Source: Lepus europaeus (taxonomy: Eukaryota; Chordata; Mammalia; Lagomorpha; Leporidae). Taken from it: DNA of 64,000 bases. Made by a program: the position numbers and the translations under genes. Shown here piece after piece: positions 1 to 12,159 of the stretch (positions are counted from its first letter, which is position 1; every line of letters starts with the position of its first letter). Below the pieces are notes generated by a model. It made no database searches, was not told where the DNA came from, and saw only the letters and a list, made by a program, of their open reading frames with translations. Where the stretch lies: NCBI RefSeq assembly GCF_033115175.1, contig NC_084850.1, forward strand, positions 110,219,939 to 110,283,938, given 5' to 3'.

Positions 1-159
1 CCAGGTGTTGTGACCATTTGGGGGAGTGAACCATCAGATGGAAGACCTCTCTCTCTCTCTTTCTCTCTCTCTCTCCCCCTCCCTCCCTCCCTCCCTCTGC
101 CTCTCCTCACTCTGTGTAACTCTGACTTTCAAATAAATAAATAAATCTTTTAAAAAAAG
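1..159 (+). mobile_element. C-repeat SINE (CSINE1 type), 3' part, cut by window edge
   Basis: Begins mid-body (gtgaaccatcagatggaaga), then a long CT/CCCT stretch and the typical tail TTTCAAATAAATAAATAAATC. The head lies outside the window. Confidence 0.9.
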
Positions 160-299
160 AATTAAGTTATTTTATTACAGTCTGCATTCTATCCTGGGAT
201 CCCCACCTGGGGAACTTTTTCCTCCCACAGTGAGAAAACTGACTTATATGATTCTTAACATATTTACTCTTTTGCTCAAATCTAGTATACACAAATAGT

Positions 300-640
300 T
301 TCAAAATTCCTAACCCTTACAATTACATAAAACAAACCTACCAAGTAGAGCTCAGTACTTGTTTGCATACAGTTAAGTTGCACATATTTTAAGTGTGCTG
401 TTCAATAAGTTTTTGACAAGTGCACGTACCTATGTAACTCATCCCCACATTAAAATAGGGAATATTTTCATTACCACAGAAAATTATACCTCCCCCATCC
501 GGAGGCCACCCATCTAAATTGTTTTCACCATAAATTAGCTTGCCAGTTCTAGAAGTTTTACAAATGGAATCATACAGTATATGACATTTTATCTCTGATC
601 CTTGTCACTCAGAATAGTGCCTAAGATATTCATCTGTGTC
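300..640 (-). mobile_element. Old L1 (L1M-type) fragment
   Basis: Plus strand carries degenerate forms of phrases known from antisense L1M 3' regions, for example ATGGAATCATACAGTATATG followed by a cactcagaatagtgcc-like block. Heavily diverged, no open frame. Confidence 0.5.
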
Positions 641-933
641 ATTTCTGTAGCCTTTTAATTAGGTTAGTCATTTCCATGAAGGAAGTGAAGCCGCTGGTGT
701 GCTGGTAAATGTTTAACAACCAAATCTCTGTGAGAGGAAAAAACAAACCAACCAACCTGATTTGTAGCATTTGCTGATTTCTGTGGTGTAAATACTTCCA
801 CCATTGCCAATCTCAAGCTACTCTCAAAATGTAACAAATGGTACATGAGAACAGGTATGCTTTGGCCCTAGCGCACCACTGAAAGTTCTGGCTCTCACTG
901 GTCTACCAGCTAAGTTGTTAAATCCTTTCTGCA

Positions 934-1258
934 GGGCTGGCACTGTGGCATAGTGGGTTAAGATGCTGCTTACAGTGCCAACATCCCATATGGGTGCCGG
1001 TTCAAGACCTGGTTGCTGCACTTCCAATCCAGCTCTCTGCTATGGCCTGGGAAAGCAGTTGGAGACAGCCAAAGTGCTCGGGCCCCTGCCACCCATGCGG
1101 GAGAGCAGGAAGAAGCTCCTGACTCCTGGCTTCAGATGCTCCCAGCTCCTGCTGTTGTGGCCACTTGGGGAGTGAACCACCAGATGGAACACCTCTCTGT
1201 CTCGCCATCTCCCTGCCTGTAACTCTACTTCTCGAATAAATGAATAAATCTAAAAAAA
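934..1258 (+). mobile_element. C-repeat SINE (CSINE1 type), full length
   Basis: Head GGGCTGGCACTGTGGCATAG, B-box-like GGTTCAAGACC, body and AATAAATGAATAAATC tail. An approximate TSD (tcctttctgca / tccttttgca) flanks it. Confidence 0.92.
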
Positions 1259-2193
1259 TTCCTTTTGCAAAATCTTCACTGTCATAGCAACCAGGCAGTT
1301 TGCAATATTGTACATTCAAAAAGACTTTCAATAGCAGTATAACCAGTTAGCCAGTATTGAGGACCTATTCTGTGACACTCACTACTAGGGACACGTCTAT
1401 GAAAGAGCTGCTATCCTCTGCCTACCTGGTGGCTATGCCATTGAGGGTCAGGCCTTGCAGTCGGTGGAGGTCTCATGAATAATTGCAGTAGATTTGACCT
1501 ACTGAGGTTTGGGGCCTTGATTAAGTCTGTGGAGTTCTGTCTTTTATGAAATGCGTATTAGTCCACTTATGACAACACTAATCCAAACAGCTAAAACTAG
1601 GAAGATGTATCTGCTAGCCCGTGCCTCTGACAGGTGACAAAACAAGGGTCAGGCACAGCTGCGCTCAGACAACACAAAGCAGACACATCACAGTTACGGC
1701 AAGGAAGTTTTCAAACAAATGGTCCAGAGCGAAATCCTCAGACACTTAAGGCAGTAAGAGCTCTTTCCGTGAGGCCCTGGCTCACTTAGCGCCTGCAGCT
1801 TTGTCAAGACAGACTTTTCCCCCGGGCTACCTTGATTTGATATTTCTCTAAGTGCTTTCCTTAAAGATGTTTAGAGTTGGGGTCAGGAAAAGGGAGAGAA
1901 GAGGCATAGGAGAGGAAAGCGCTTAAAGATCCTATTTCACATGGAAGTCCCTTTATAACGCAGGGCTACATGCGAGAATCATTTGAGTTTGTTAACACCC
2001 TCTTCAAAACATCACATGAAAGAGAAAACCTTCTTTTCACTGTACCAATGACTGGATTTGGCTTTTGTGTATTTATAGGTTAGTGTACAACCAGGGTCTT
2101 CTGAAGTTTGATGAAACAGTATAATAAGCAGCTAATGCAATCCAAAGACCTTGAAAGTCTCCTGTAGAAACTGCTTGATAGATAAAAAGCAAG

Positions 2194-2195
<2 letters not shown>
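1259..2195. other. No gene seen; unassigned intergenic DNA
   Basis: No repeat that I can name and no convincing coding frame. Confidence 0.5.

Positions 2196-2240
<45 letters not shown>
2196..2240 (+). repeat. (TC)n microsatellite
   Basis: About 20 TC units ending in CCCTCC. It is not part of a recognisable SINE. Confidence 0.95.
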
Positions 2241-3210
2241 CATCAAGACTTTGCTAGAAACCTTATTTTTAATATAATCGCTCTCTGGTAATTTCATCAG
2301 CATTATTACTAAAACCATATGCCCTGCCTACACTGCCTGTTTCTTTTCTAATCTTCTTTGGATATAGTCTCTCGTCAGACCATGTATTCCTGTTTCTGAT
2401 TCAAGGCTATGGTCATTGTGCCATTATGTCAGGTCCCAGATCAGCACCATCTGCTTCCCGCTCATGATTGTGTATCCTTATCCTTGAGCAGCCTGCAATC
2501 AAACCAGACTCAATGACGTCCAAATGCCCCAGTTGTCCTTGACCCTTTGGTCCACCTGATCCCATTCTTGGGTCAAGAACACTTCTTTCCCTCACTCATT
2601 TCTGTTAACCAAGGATTCCTCCCTTATTTCCCCCCAGAAATAGAGAAAATACATCCCTTTCCAACCAAGAAAACAACTCTCAGCCCACCTACCATCAAGT
2701 CCTCTTTTCTTGATCCAAAGGTGGCAACATGTATTGTCCATCTATGAGACTCTCCATTCACATTTGCCCGCAACCATATCCTGCCCCTCACTATTGCCTA
2801 ACAACCACTGTGGATGAGATATGTTGGATCTCAGTGGCCAGCCAGATTCTAAGATGCATGAAATTATATCAAAGTGATAATCAGCAAACCAAAGACACAA
2901 TAGATGGCCTCAAGAGAAAAACATACAAAGTAAGTGGATGAGATTCCTCAGTTCACCTTCCTTTGCTCCACAAAGGTGCTCTGTGGAGGTTTACTGGTGG
3001 GGTAGTTGTGTGTGTGCATGGGTGTGCAGGCACCATCCACAGATTACTGTTCGTGTTAGTGTTTAGAGAAGTCCACACTCCCATTCCCTTTCTTGTAACA
3101 GAGCACAGCCTGTATTCTCTCCCTTCTTACTGTATCACTGGGTCTCTTAAAAACTGGAGTGTAAAAAGCCTGCCCAAAGCTTTCCACAATAGATCACACA
3201 GAAGATTTTT
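2241..3210. other. No gene seen; unassigned intergenic DNA
   Basis: Short open frames only, without codon bias or family match. A 130-codon frame at 2963-3355 crosses the U2 retropseudogene and its repeats, so it is chance. Confidence 0.5.
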
Positions 3211-3224
3211 AAAAATCTATATAT

Positions 3225-3263
3225 TTCTACACTTGATCTTAGCCAAAAAGTCAAGAAGCAATA
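3225..3263 (-). pseudogene. U2 snRNA 5'-fragment retropseudogene
   Basis: The minus strand matches the first ~36 bases of U2 snRNA (TTGCTTCTTGACTTTTTGGC, then TAAGATCAAGTGTAG). The body is too short to be functional and differs at a few positions, mostly CpG-type changes. It is flanked by a perfect 18-base direct repeat at 3211-3228 and 3264-3281, the mark of LINE-mediated insertion. There is no poly(A) tail. Confidence 0.85.
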
Positions 3264-3281
3264 AAAAATCTATATATTTCT

Positions 3282-5105
3282 TACCCCACCTGAACATATT
3301 GTGGACTTTTTACTGTAGTCTTTTGTGTTTATATGCTGAATTTCCTTTTACCTGAGATCCTATTGCACCATTCAATTGCTCTTTTGACTGTGGCTTGGGC
3401 AAATCATTACATGGCATTTTTTGCACGAGTTTCCAGAGCATTGAGCCTAGACCTTACCTGTCTTGAATTGTCAGTATTTACCACGGATCTTCTATAGATC
3501 ATTTACATGAGTGTTTGCCAAATTGCTGCTGAATGCTGTCCCATAGCACAGTGGCTGGCTTAACTGTCAGTCCTCAAAAGGAGGGAATTGTATCTGTTTT
3601 ATTTTCTGCACAGAACCTAGTAAGACCAGCGAAAGATTTAATAAGTTCATTTGAAAATTGATTCTATAATTTATCTCAACTTTCACGACCTGTCTATGGT
3701 TTGTGTTTCTCTTTGTTAGTCAGATACATTTGCAAAAAATTAGGAAAACTAGAAAGGCAAAGATATCTTACCTGTTATCTTTGAAAGTCAAACAGGAACA
3801 AATCAGTGTCTGTGATGTCACCGTCATCTCCTTCAGAAATGAACATCAAGGACTATGGTTGTAGATGAGAAGTGACTGACATTACGACCAGGGAAAGCCT
3901 TAATAGATGATTGAGCCCGTTTCCCCAGCTCCCTCAGGCCACCTGCCAGTATGAGAAGGACATGCAGTAACCCTATCAGCCTGCTTCACAATTAGAATGA
4001 ATTCATAAGAGACAAAGGATCTTGTTTTCATGGGAAAATATCCTTTGTGATATCCAACAAAGGAAGAATAATTTTGAAGGCATGTGACTTGGGGTCCCAT
4101 CCTGCAGTTCTTGCACAGACAAAACTCTCATTGACTCTATCAATAGAATTGTTACTACATAAAAAGTCTTTTGCAAAATTTCCATGATGCTTCAAAGCGC
4201 ATTTTAAGTGCAACAGGCTCAGCATCCCACGCCCTCCCCATTTTAATAAAGCTTGCGAAGGTTTCCCTTAGATTGCCCTATTGTGCAGCAGGAGACAAAC
4301 ACAGCACAGGATTGGAAGCCAAGGGACACCCCCACCCCCACTCCTGCATATATCATCATTCCAAAATCCATCGCAATATAGAGAAGGTCAAATTTCAACT
4401 GGATTTCTGAGCTTGAATTTTCCCTTTCAAATTGCTCTTGCCAGGTAGACAGAAAACGGATTTCTTGCAGGCTTCAATAAATACCATCTCCAAGTAAAAT
4501 CCACATTTTTCAAATAGATAACAGTATAATGATTGGTATTGCTATTCCAGCTATGGCTGAATAGCAAGCAGTCCATTCCTTTTTATGTAGTATGCTCCTT
4601 AAGAGCCTCAAAAGATGAAATTGGGCCTTCAATACTGCTGGAATGAAGGACAATGGGCCCTATCTCTTCTTTTGAATTCTCCTAGCAAATGTACTGCATA
4701 AAATAGAATACGGTGCTAGGAAAGACTTCCCCTCTCAAAAAAAAAAAATAGCAGGCAATATCTGTTCTAATAGATTATCCATTCTCATTCATACCTGTGT
4801 TGTTGTTCACTCAATGGATGCAATGTTAAGTAGGTACCATAATAGTAAACTAAGGGAAAAATTTATTTTATGAGCTTTTGCCCTAAAAATGCTAATATCA
4901 ATAGTTCCACAAATGAGCATGAAAAAAAATTAGGGGAGCATGTAGCCTTACCCCCTGAAACTTTTAAGAATCAGAAAGATCTTTTCCATCCTGAGATGGT
5001 TAGCCTCTCTGGGAGATGATAACCGAATTATGTGAGTGCTCAAGGAAGAAAATTAAGATGTCATCATGACAAATAAAGCATTAGATCTTTCAAACATATT
5101 CCCTT
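3282..5105. other. No gene seen; mostly unassigned, weak L2-like trace
   Basis: Around 3570-3650 the plus strand faintly resembles the L2 3' end (ggagggaattgtatctgtt, cacagaacctag). The rest shows nothing I can name. Confidence 0.4.
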
Positions 5106-5171
5106 ATCTCTCTCTCTCTCTCTCTTTCCCTCTCTCTCTTTCCCTCTCTCCCTCTCTCTCTTTCCCTTTCT
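5106..5171 (+). repeat. TC/TTTCCC-rich simple repeat
   Basis: Pyrimidine-only tract of about 65 bases made of (TC)n blocks broken by TTTCCC. Confidence 0.9.
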
Positions 5172-5334
5172 CATAAGGATTTTTTCCATCTTTAATATTT
5201 AACAAAATATACTCTTCTCCATAGCATCTGACTCTTAACTATACAATTATTCCGAAATTATTTATTATCTTGTCTTCTCTGTCAGAAGAAAAAGAACCTA
5301 AGGCAGGAACTAAGTCTTCAATCTCACTTGTATT

Positions 5335-5520
5335 CTTACACAAACAGTAATATTAATACATAATTCACAGTTAACATGTATTGAGCACTTAATATATATC
5401 AGATGCTCTTCCAAGTGCTTTATATATATTAACACCTCAATTAATACTCACTACCACTTCATGGGGAAGGTGCAGATCAATTTTACAAGAGGAAAAAAAT
5501 GATGCAAAAAGCGGATCTTT
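5335..5520 (-). mobile_element. MIR SINE relic
   Basis: Plus strand shows the reverse of MIR: TATTGAGCACTTAATATATA, then gctctt..aagtgctttata..ttaacacctcaattaatactc, and a remnant of the ttttacagatgaggaaac segment. Confidence 0.7.
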
Positions 5521-5836
5521 AGTAAATAATTGTTAACTGATCTAAATAAATGGAGCCTGGTAGAAAGTTCCTGAAATTAAGAGCTGTAGGTAGTGACTAA
5601 AGAAAACTGTAGCTAAAACAAACAAACAAACAAAAAACTAAAGAAGCTGTAGCTAGTGACATTTAAAGCTGTGTATTATGCTTATCCTTATCAAGAGATG
5701 TAAGAGGCAGCCATTAGCCTCCCTAAATCCATTCTCTTCTTCACTAGAAACAAAACCTTGATTCCCACCCCTACTCTGGCCCACCAGAATTCCTCTCAGT
5801 TAAGTATGGCCTTGTGGCTAAATTGTCTCCATTTTT
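5521..5836. other. No gene seen; local duplication around 5580-5665
   Basis: GAGCTGTAGGTAGTGAC and GAAGCTGTAGCTAGTGAC flank an (AAAC)n run at about 5615-5635, so a short segment has been duplicated. Confidence 0.5.
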
Positions 5837-5847
5837 AAAGAGGTGGT

Positions 5848-6568
5848 CCCTGCTCTGGCCTCAGAATCAGCCCTTAAGGCATTTGGATCTGGCTAAAAAG
5901 CCCATGAGAGTTTCTCAGGCATGGAAAGCCAAGACACTGTGGCAAAAAATGACCTAAATGAAAGATCTCTGTGAGTGAGATCCCAGCGGAAAGAACGGGC
6001 CATCAAAGAAGGAGGTACCTTTCTCTGAAGGGAGGAGAGAACTTCCACTTTGACTATGGCCTTGTCTAAATAAGGTCAGAGTTTGTGAACTCAAAATGCT
6101 TCCATATCCTTGGCATCTCATGACAAGAGCCTCGGGTGATCACTGATGTCATAAATAGGAGTGTCAATTGTTAAATCAACAACGGAAGTCACTGTGCACT
6201 TATCACCCATGTAGGACCTCTGTCCTTAATGTGTTGTACTACGAGAATTAACGGTAAAAATAGTCTTCAACAGTTCTTTATACTTTGTGTGTGTGTGTGT
6301 GTGTGGGTGCAAACTGTTGAAATCTTTACTTAGTATAGAGTTGATCTTCTGTATATAAACATAATTAAAAATGAATCCTAATGAAGAATGGGATGGGAGA
6401 GGGCGTAGGAGATGGGATGGTTTGCGGGTGGGAGGGTGGTTATGGGGGAAAAACCGCTATAATCCAAAGGTGGTAATTTCAAAATTTATATTTATTAACT
6501 AAAAGCTTTCTAAAATAAATAAATAAATAAAGGTAAGATGAGGTTGAAAAAAAGAACCCCCCCCAAAA
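5848..6568 (+). mobile_element. Rabbit L1 3' end (5'-truncated), 3'UTR only
   Basis: Shares long similarity with 18882-20105, including the identical 20-mer CAGAATCAGCCCTTAAGGCA. Toward its end it has the G-rich tract (gggatgggagagggcgtagg) that marks rabbit L1 3'UTRs, then AATAAATAAATAAATAAAGG and A-rich sequence. An 11-base repeat AAAGAGGTGGT at 5837-5847 and 6569-6579 is the likely TSD. It has gained a (GT)n run at 6286-6305 that the other copy lacks. Confidence 0.75.
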
Positions 6569-6579
6569 AAAGAGGTGGT

Positions 6580-6965
6580 GTCTGGAGTTTCTGGGAAGAT
6601 CTTCAAATGAAGGAGGACGGGTTACTCCTTCCTCTTTTCTGCTACCCAGAACACACATGTAATGTTTACATTCAGTGGTCATTGTGGACTAGGAAATGAG
6701 TGACCTTGGGAGTGGAAGCTACATGCAGCTAAACAAGATAAAGGAGTGCTGACGTGGGAAATCATCATACTATAACTGACTGCCCACATCCAAACTTCTT
6801 TTCCATGAAAAGCCATATGCTTCTCCGTGGTTTAAGCCACTTTTACATGCAGCCAATCTAAAGCAAACAATTGGCATATATACAACAACAACAATGTTCC
6901 TTTGATACATATAATGAAAGGTTGTGTTCATATTCAAAGGAGATCAATTGTTGTTAAGGTAAACC
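6580..6965. other. No gene seen; unassigned intergenic DNA
   Basis: AT-rich sequence with no recognisable family; a short (CAA)n run lies near 6883-6894. Confidence 0.5.
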
Positions 6966-7284
6966 TGGAGTGGGCGCGTGGCTTGGCAGTTAAGAGGCCG
7001 ATTAAGACACCTGTATCTCACATTGAAGGGCCCGGGTTCAGTTTCCAGCTCTCAATTGCAGCTTTCTGGCAATGCAGACCCTAGGAGGTAGTAGTGATGG
7101 CTCAAATAGCTGGATCCCTATCACCCACATAGGAGACCCAGACTGAGTTCCCATCTCCCAGCTTCAGCCTGGCCCAGGCCTGGCCATTGCAGGCAATTTG
7201 GGAACCAAACCAGTGGGTAACAGCTCTGTCTGTTTCTCTCTCTGTTTCTCTTGAATAAATAAAATAAAAAATAAAATTAAAATA
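6966..7284 (+). mobile_element. C-repeat SINE (CSINE3 type, older)
   Basis: CSINE3 head (tggcagttaagaggccgattaa), mid motif GACCCTAGGAGGTAGTAGTG and a body with CACCCACATAGGAGACC. The tail is degenerate AATAAATAAAATAAAAAAT. Confidence 0.85.
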
Positions 7285-7462
7285 ATCCCTGCATTTATAT
7301 AAACAATAAACTTTCTCTAATTATGAGAATAATAAACTTCTATTTTGGAAAATTTTTTAAAATGTAAATTAATATAAAATTAAGATATAAATCATCAAAT
7401 CTTATAATTGAAGGAAGCTCCAGAAATTATATTGTCTGACATTTTCTTAAACCTAGAATCCT

Positions 7463-7812
7463 GGCCGGTGCTGCAGCTCACTAGGCTAATCCTCCGCCTG
7501 CGGCGCCGGCACCCGGGGTTCTAGTCCCGGTTGGGGTGCCGGATTCTGTCCCAGTTGCTCCTCTTCCAGTCCAGCTCTCTGCTGTGGCCCAGGAGTGCAG
7601 TGGAGGATGGCCCAAGTGCTTGGGCCCTGCACCCACATGGGAGACCAGGAGGAACCAACTGGCTCCTGGCTTCAGATCAGCACAGCACACTGTCTGCAAT
7701 GCACCTGCCGTAGTGGCCACTTGGCGGGTGAACCAATGGAAAAGGAAGACATTTCTCTCTGTCTCTCTCTCTCACTGTCCACTCTGCCTGTCAAAAAAAA
7801 AAAAAAAAAGCC
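7463..7812 (+). mobile_element. C-repeat SINE (CSINE2 type), full length, young
   Basis: CSINE2 head GCTAATCCTCCGCCTGCGGC, tail CTGTCAAAAA with a pure A-run. TSD AGAATCCT at 7455-7462 and 7813-7820. Confidence 0.95.
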
Positions 7813-7820
7813 AGAATCCT

Positions 7821-8357
7821 TTCAACAGCACCCCTGTCCTTACGCCTATCTAGCTTCTTCTAGAATAGCCCCAATGATGAAGAGCACGAAGGCTTATGAA
7901 ATAGTTTGCTCCATAGTTGGGTTTGATCTGTATTAGGTAATCTCTTATGTTAATGAAAACTATGCTCTTAAGTCTGTATATATGAAGTACACGAAATGTG
8001 TTCACCTTATATATATAGATAACACAAACACAAAACAACAAAAAATTGCCTCTTTGAGGTCTGACAGAACCAAAAATAATTTATTGTCTGCCAAATATCA
8101 TGTTCCACTAAACATTTGTTTGTAGGCATAAAAGTTGTATTTTCCATACTCAGTCTGAAACTATATTGCAAGTTTCATGGCAGGAATGAAAAAATTGTGA
8201 CATACAGTGATGGCAAATCAGGTGAAGGCAGGCATAGACATTTTCAAAAGGCTTTTGTTGTGGTGGTTAACAGAATTTAGTGACCAGCTAAATATGGAAG
8301 AGCAAGGTAGATGGTGATGTCTTCAATGAACAGAGAATATTCAAATAGTAGCAGGAG
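7821..8357. other. No gene seen; AT-rich intergenic DNA
   Basis: Nothing I can name. Confidence 0.5.
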
Positions 8358-8548
8358 AGGTGGGCATTTGGCATGACAGTTTAAGATCCAGTTAGGTTCC
8401 CCGTGTCCTATATCAGAGTGCTTTGATTTGATTCCAGGCTCTGGTTCTGGACTCTGGTTTCCTGTGAATGCAGATCCTGGGAGCCAGTGGTGATGGCTCA
8501 AATAATTGGGTCCCTGCCACCCATGTGGGAGACCAAGATAGAGAGATG
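8358..8548 (+). mobile_element. C-repeat SINE (CSINE3 type), 3'-truncated
   Basis: Keeps the head (gggcatttggcatgacagtt) and the body to CACCCATGTGGGAGACC, then stops. The CT-rich stretch and tail are missing. Confidence 0.75.
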
Positions 8549-8657
8549 TTAATACACACTGTCCTCTTATCCAGCTGTTGGAGACAGTGTAGGGATAAGG
8601 ATATTATGCTCTTGAAATGGTATCATGGTTCAAGAATTCAAGAATATGTAAGTCCTG

Positions 8658-8976
8658 GCTCCATGGCGCAGTAGATTAATCCTCCGCCTGCGGCACCAGC
8701 ATCCTATATGCATGCTAGTTCTAGTCCCGGTTGCCCCTCTTCCAGTCCAGCTCTCTGCTGTGGCCCGGGAGTGCAGTGGAGGATGGCCCAAGTGCTTGGG
8801 CCCTGCACCCCATGGGAGACCGGGAGAAGCAACTGGCTCCTGGCTTCGGATTGGCATAGCTCCGGCCATTGCAGCCATTTGGGGAGTGAACCAACAGAAG
8901 GAAGACCTTTCTCTCTCTCTCCCTCTCACTGTCTGTAACTCTACCTCTCAAATAAATAAATAAAATCTTTAAAAAA
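8658..8976 (+). mobile_element. C-repeat SINE, CSINE2-like head with CSINE1-like tail
   Basis: Head TTAATCCTCCGCCTGCGGCA is CSINE2-like, while the tail CTCTCAAATAAATAAATAAA resembles CSINE1. TSD ATGTAAGTCCTG / ATGTATGTCCTG at 8646-8657 and 8977-8988, so it is one insertion, not two joined ones. Confidence 0.92.
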
Positions 8977-8988
8977 ATGTATGTCCTG

Positions 8989-9933
8989 CTCTAGACAATG
9001 TTATCTTCCATTGAAAAGTTCATGAAAGAGATGCCATTACACAAAAATTATTGAAAAGGAAATAATAAATCTTTCTCTCTTAGATCCCAAAACCCTCAAA
9101 AAAGATACTATGGTGTTTGCACTGGCCCATATGGAGCATACCTCTTTCCTAGTCTACCTAACCCAAGTACCTTTATCCCAAAGCAAGTGGTGAGTAAGGC
9201 CTGCTAATATTTCACCTATCCCCAGGTTTTGGATCTTACCATACTCCAGCCCCATGTAAAGATAAAAGTAAGTTGGTTGGATATGCGCTAAGAGAGTTGA
9301 CTTACCACTTCTGTCATATAGTTGGCAGAAAAGGGGAATTTACCATGACCCTTCCCACTTCAACAGTGTCTTGAGAGAGCAGCAGGACAGCCACAACCAA
9401 GTGCTGACCTGTTAACACACTGATTGTGCCCACTAGAAAACATGGCATAATCATGTCCCAAAATGTGATGAGTCCAAAACAATACTCCTCCCTGGATGTA
9501 GACTATTACTGCTTTAGTAACATATATAGCCAAAGGAATCACAGCTTTTGGACAGCTTTGTGGACTTATTAGTTTGTATTAAACTTGGGACCAATTAAAT
9601 CCACAAGGTCATTTGCATAAGAACTTCTGATATCTCTTCCATCTTTCACTCACGTAATTAAATTATGAACCCTTAATGAGAAATTTGCATTTCTCTCTGT
9701 TAGTAATTCTAGTCTATGATATTCTCTTTGAATCTTCATTTCATCATCTAACATATTATCCAATACTCTAGTCTAACAATCTCAACCATTTTCAGTTCAT
9801 TTCTAACACTGATTCATGTGCCTTTGGGTTCTTCATTCAAATAGCTGATATAAGTGGCAAAAGAAAAGACCAAAGTTGAAGATCTGGAACCTGCTACCAA
9901 GAACCTCATTCTAAGTTGATCCAGATCTAATTT
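8989..9933. other. No gene seen; unassigned intergenic DNA
   Basis: No named repeat and no coding signal. Confidence 0.5.
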
Positions 9934-9950
9934 AAAAAATAAAGTTCAAG

Positions 9951-10301
9951 GCCGGCGCCGCTGCTCAATAGGCTAATCCTCCACCTAGCGGCGCCAGCAC
10001 ACCAGGTTCTAGTCCCGGTCGGGGCTCCGGATCCTGTCCCGGTTGCCCCTCTTCCAGGCCAGCTCTCTGCTATGGCCCGGGAGTGCAGTGGAGGATGGCC
10101 CAAGTGCTTGGGCCCTGCACCCCGTGGGAGACCAGGAGAAGCACCTGGCTCCTGCCATCGGATCGGCGTGGTGCACCGGCCGCAGCACTCCAGCCGCGGC
10201 GGCCATTGGAGAGTGAACCAACGGCAAAGGAAGACCTTTCTCTCTGTCTCTCTCTCTCTCACTGCCCACTCTGCCTGTCAAAAATAAAAAATAAAAATAA
10301 A
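9951..10301 (+). mobile_element. C-repeat SINE (CSINE2 type), full length, young
   Basis: Head GGCCGGCGCCGCTGCTCAAT keeps several CpGs. The tail CTGTCAAAAATAAAAAATAA is flanked by the long perfect TSD AAAAAATAAAGTTCAAG (9934-9950, 10302-10318). Confidence 0.96.
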
Positions 10302-10318
10302 AAAAAATAAAGTTCAAG

Positions 10319-11825
10319 TAGTCATGAAATTTCCCAAAAATAGAATTACTTGGACTTCATTTTTCTGTTTCCCACAAAGATATTATGAATACCAAATAGT
10401 GGTTTAGATCATACTATTTTGTTGGTCATTTCCTTATTCTGATGGCTTTGGTAATCTGTTTTGTAAAAAGAAAATGAAAATGGTATACTTTACAATTATA
10501 TAAAAATACAATATCAGGAAGAGGTCCATAGAAAAACATTTATTGTGTCATTGCATCCAAGTAGCCACCTTTTCGTGTGTATATATGACAGACTATATAC
10601 CTAATTTGTTTGTGTCAAGCCTGAGACAAAAGAATTTTACAACTAATAGCAATACTTTTTATAAAAACTTGCCCACAGAAGCTTTTGTAAAAAGGCAGAG
10701 CAATGAGCAATTTTATCAGTTTTTTCATATATTTGCATTTTGTATATGTTTGCCTTTCATATTTAATTTAGTGTCTTACACTTTAAAATTAACTAGACCC
10801 AACTGATACTTTTATTTACTAATACTCTGAATATTGTACCCTTAAATTAATAATTAGATCTGAAATGTAAGTATTGAATGGCTAAATAAATAAAAGCACA
10901 ATCAACTAGAAAATTGTTCTTCCATGCGATTGACATCCAGTTCAGTTGTCTTTAGTATAACATGTACATAGATATAAATATATTTACAGAGATACATTTA
11001 TCAATATATATAACATACCATTGTGAAAACTTTCATATTTGTTACATTATTTGAGGAGCTAATAAGTTTTGATCAAATCCATAATACTGCTACAGGTACA
11101 TTTAGATGAAGTTTTAAAACAAAAAACGTTGGCTGCCTTGTGCATGTAAGTGAGCCCTGGTACCTGAGTCTCTGATATGGGATTTCAGGGATTGGTTTTA
11201 AGTCACTTCATAGAGAAACTGGAATTCATGGAAAAGTTCTGGACCAGCCAGCCCGTCAAAAATCCATTCAGTTTCCAATCAAGCTAACTCTGCTTTCTCA
11301 GTGTCACCCTACCTCCTTCTGAATGTCTCTGCTCTGTTATTCACCCCAGTACTCATCCAGGCATCCTCTCCTTCAAGTCTCAGTGTCCTTCACCCCATCT
11401 CTACACACACTGGATAAGGACTTAGTACTCTCAGCAGCAGAGGCAGAGCCATGATGCCACCAAACCCCCTCACTGTTTGCCCACTTGTGGCCTGATTCAC
11501 ACATTGCTGACATGAGGGTAAGTGCTGATCAGCAGCGTACCCAGGACCAAGGTTAAGAAAACAAAAATGGCATCTGGAGTTAATCTCAAAAGCTAAATAG
11601 TAAGTGGTATCCTCTTGCTGTTCATTTGTTCTTTCAACACATAGTTCTGAGTGCCTACTGTGTACTCTTAGCACTGGAGACCCAATATTAAAGCTACTCT
11701 ACCTCTACACCTTTGAAGCTCACATTCTGGTGGACTTATAAAAATGGAATCTATATTCCACTTCCCCACTAAGATTGAATTCCCGCTAATAACACTTTTC
11801 ACAATATTTCAACACCAGAAGGGAA
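10319..11825. other. No gene seen; AT-rich intergenic DNA
   Basis: Around 11640-11735 the plus strand recalls a widespread old repeat (gagtgcctactgtgtact then a cacattctggtgg block), too diverged to name. The rest is unassigned. Confidence 0.45.
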
Positions 11826-12159
11826 GATTTCAAAAAGTTCATGGGAAATTTACCTTATCTTTTCATTCCATTTGTCTACAAACTGATTTTTTTTTAAAAA
11901 ATTGTATTCATTTTATTTGAAAGTTAAAGAAGCAGACAGATAGATAAAGCACTTCTGTTAGCTGGCAACAGTTGGCAAAAGCTAGAGCCAGGAATTCTAC
12001 CCAGGTCTCCCACATGGGTGGCAGTTCTGCTTTCCAGGGATGTGCACTAACAGGAATCTGGAATCAGAAGCAAAGCTTGGACTCGAACCCAGACCCTCTG
12101 ATAAGAGATGCAGGCATCCGATCTTTCTGCTGTCCAGAAACTTTGTGACACCCCTTGAT
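11826..12159. mobile_element. Palindromic mariner-like MITE, interrupted by a SINE
   Basis: Left piece contains TTCAAAAAGTTCATGGGAAA and ttatcttttcattccattt; the right piece AACTTTGTGACACCCC resumes after the SINE. Together they match other copies at 15233-15450 and 16266-16388. Confidence 0.55.
11885..12133 (-). mobile_element. C-repeat SINE (older type), head truncated, inside MITE
   Basis: Minus strand carries GACCTGGGTAGAATTCCTGG and related body motifs; the tail is the T-run at 11886-11894. A diverged TSD (ctacaaact / ccagaaact) surrounds it. Confidence 0.75.

Noticed and set aside
7463..7560. tRNA-like A and B boxes suggesting a tRNA gene
   Set aside because: These are the tRNA-derived heads of C-repeat SINEs; they lack a full cloverleaf.
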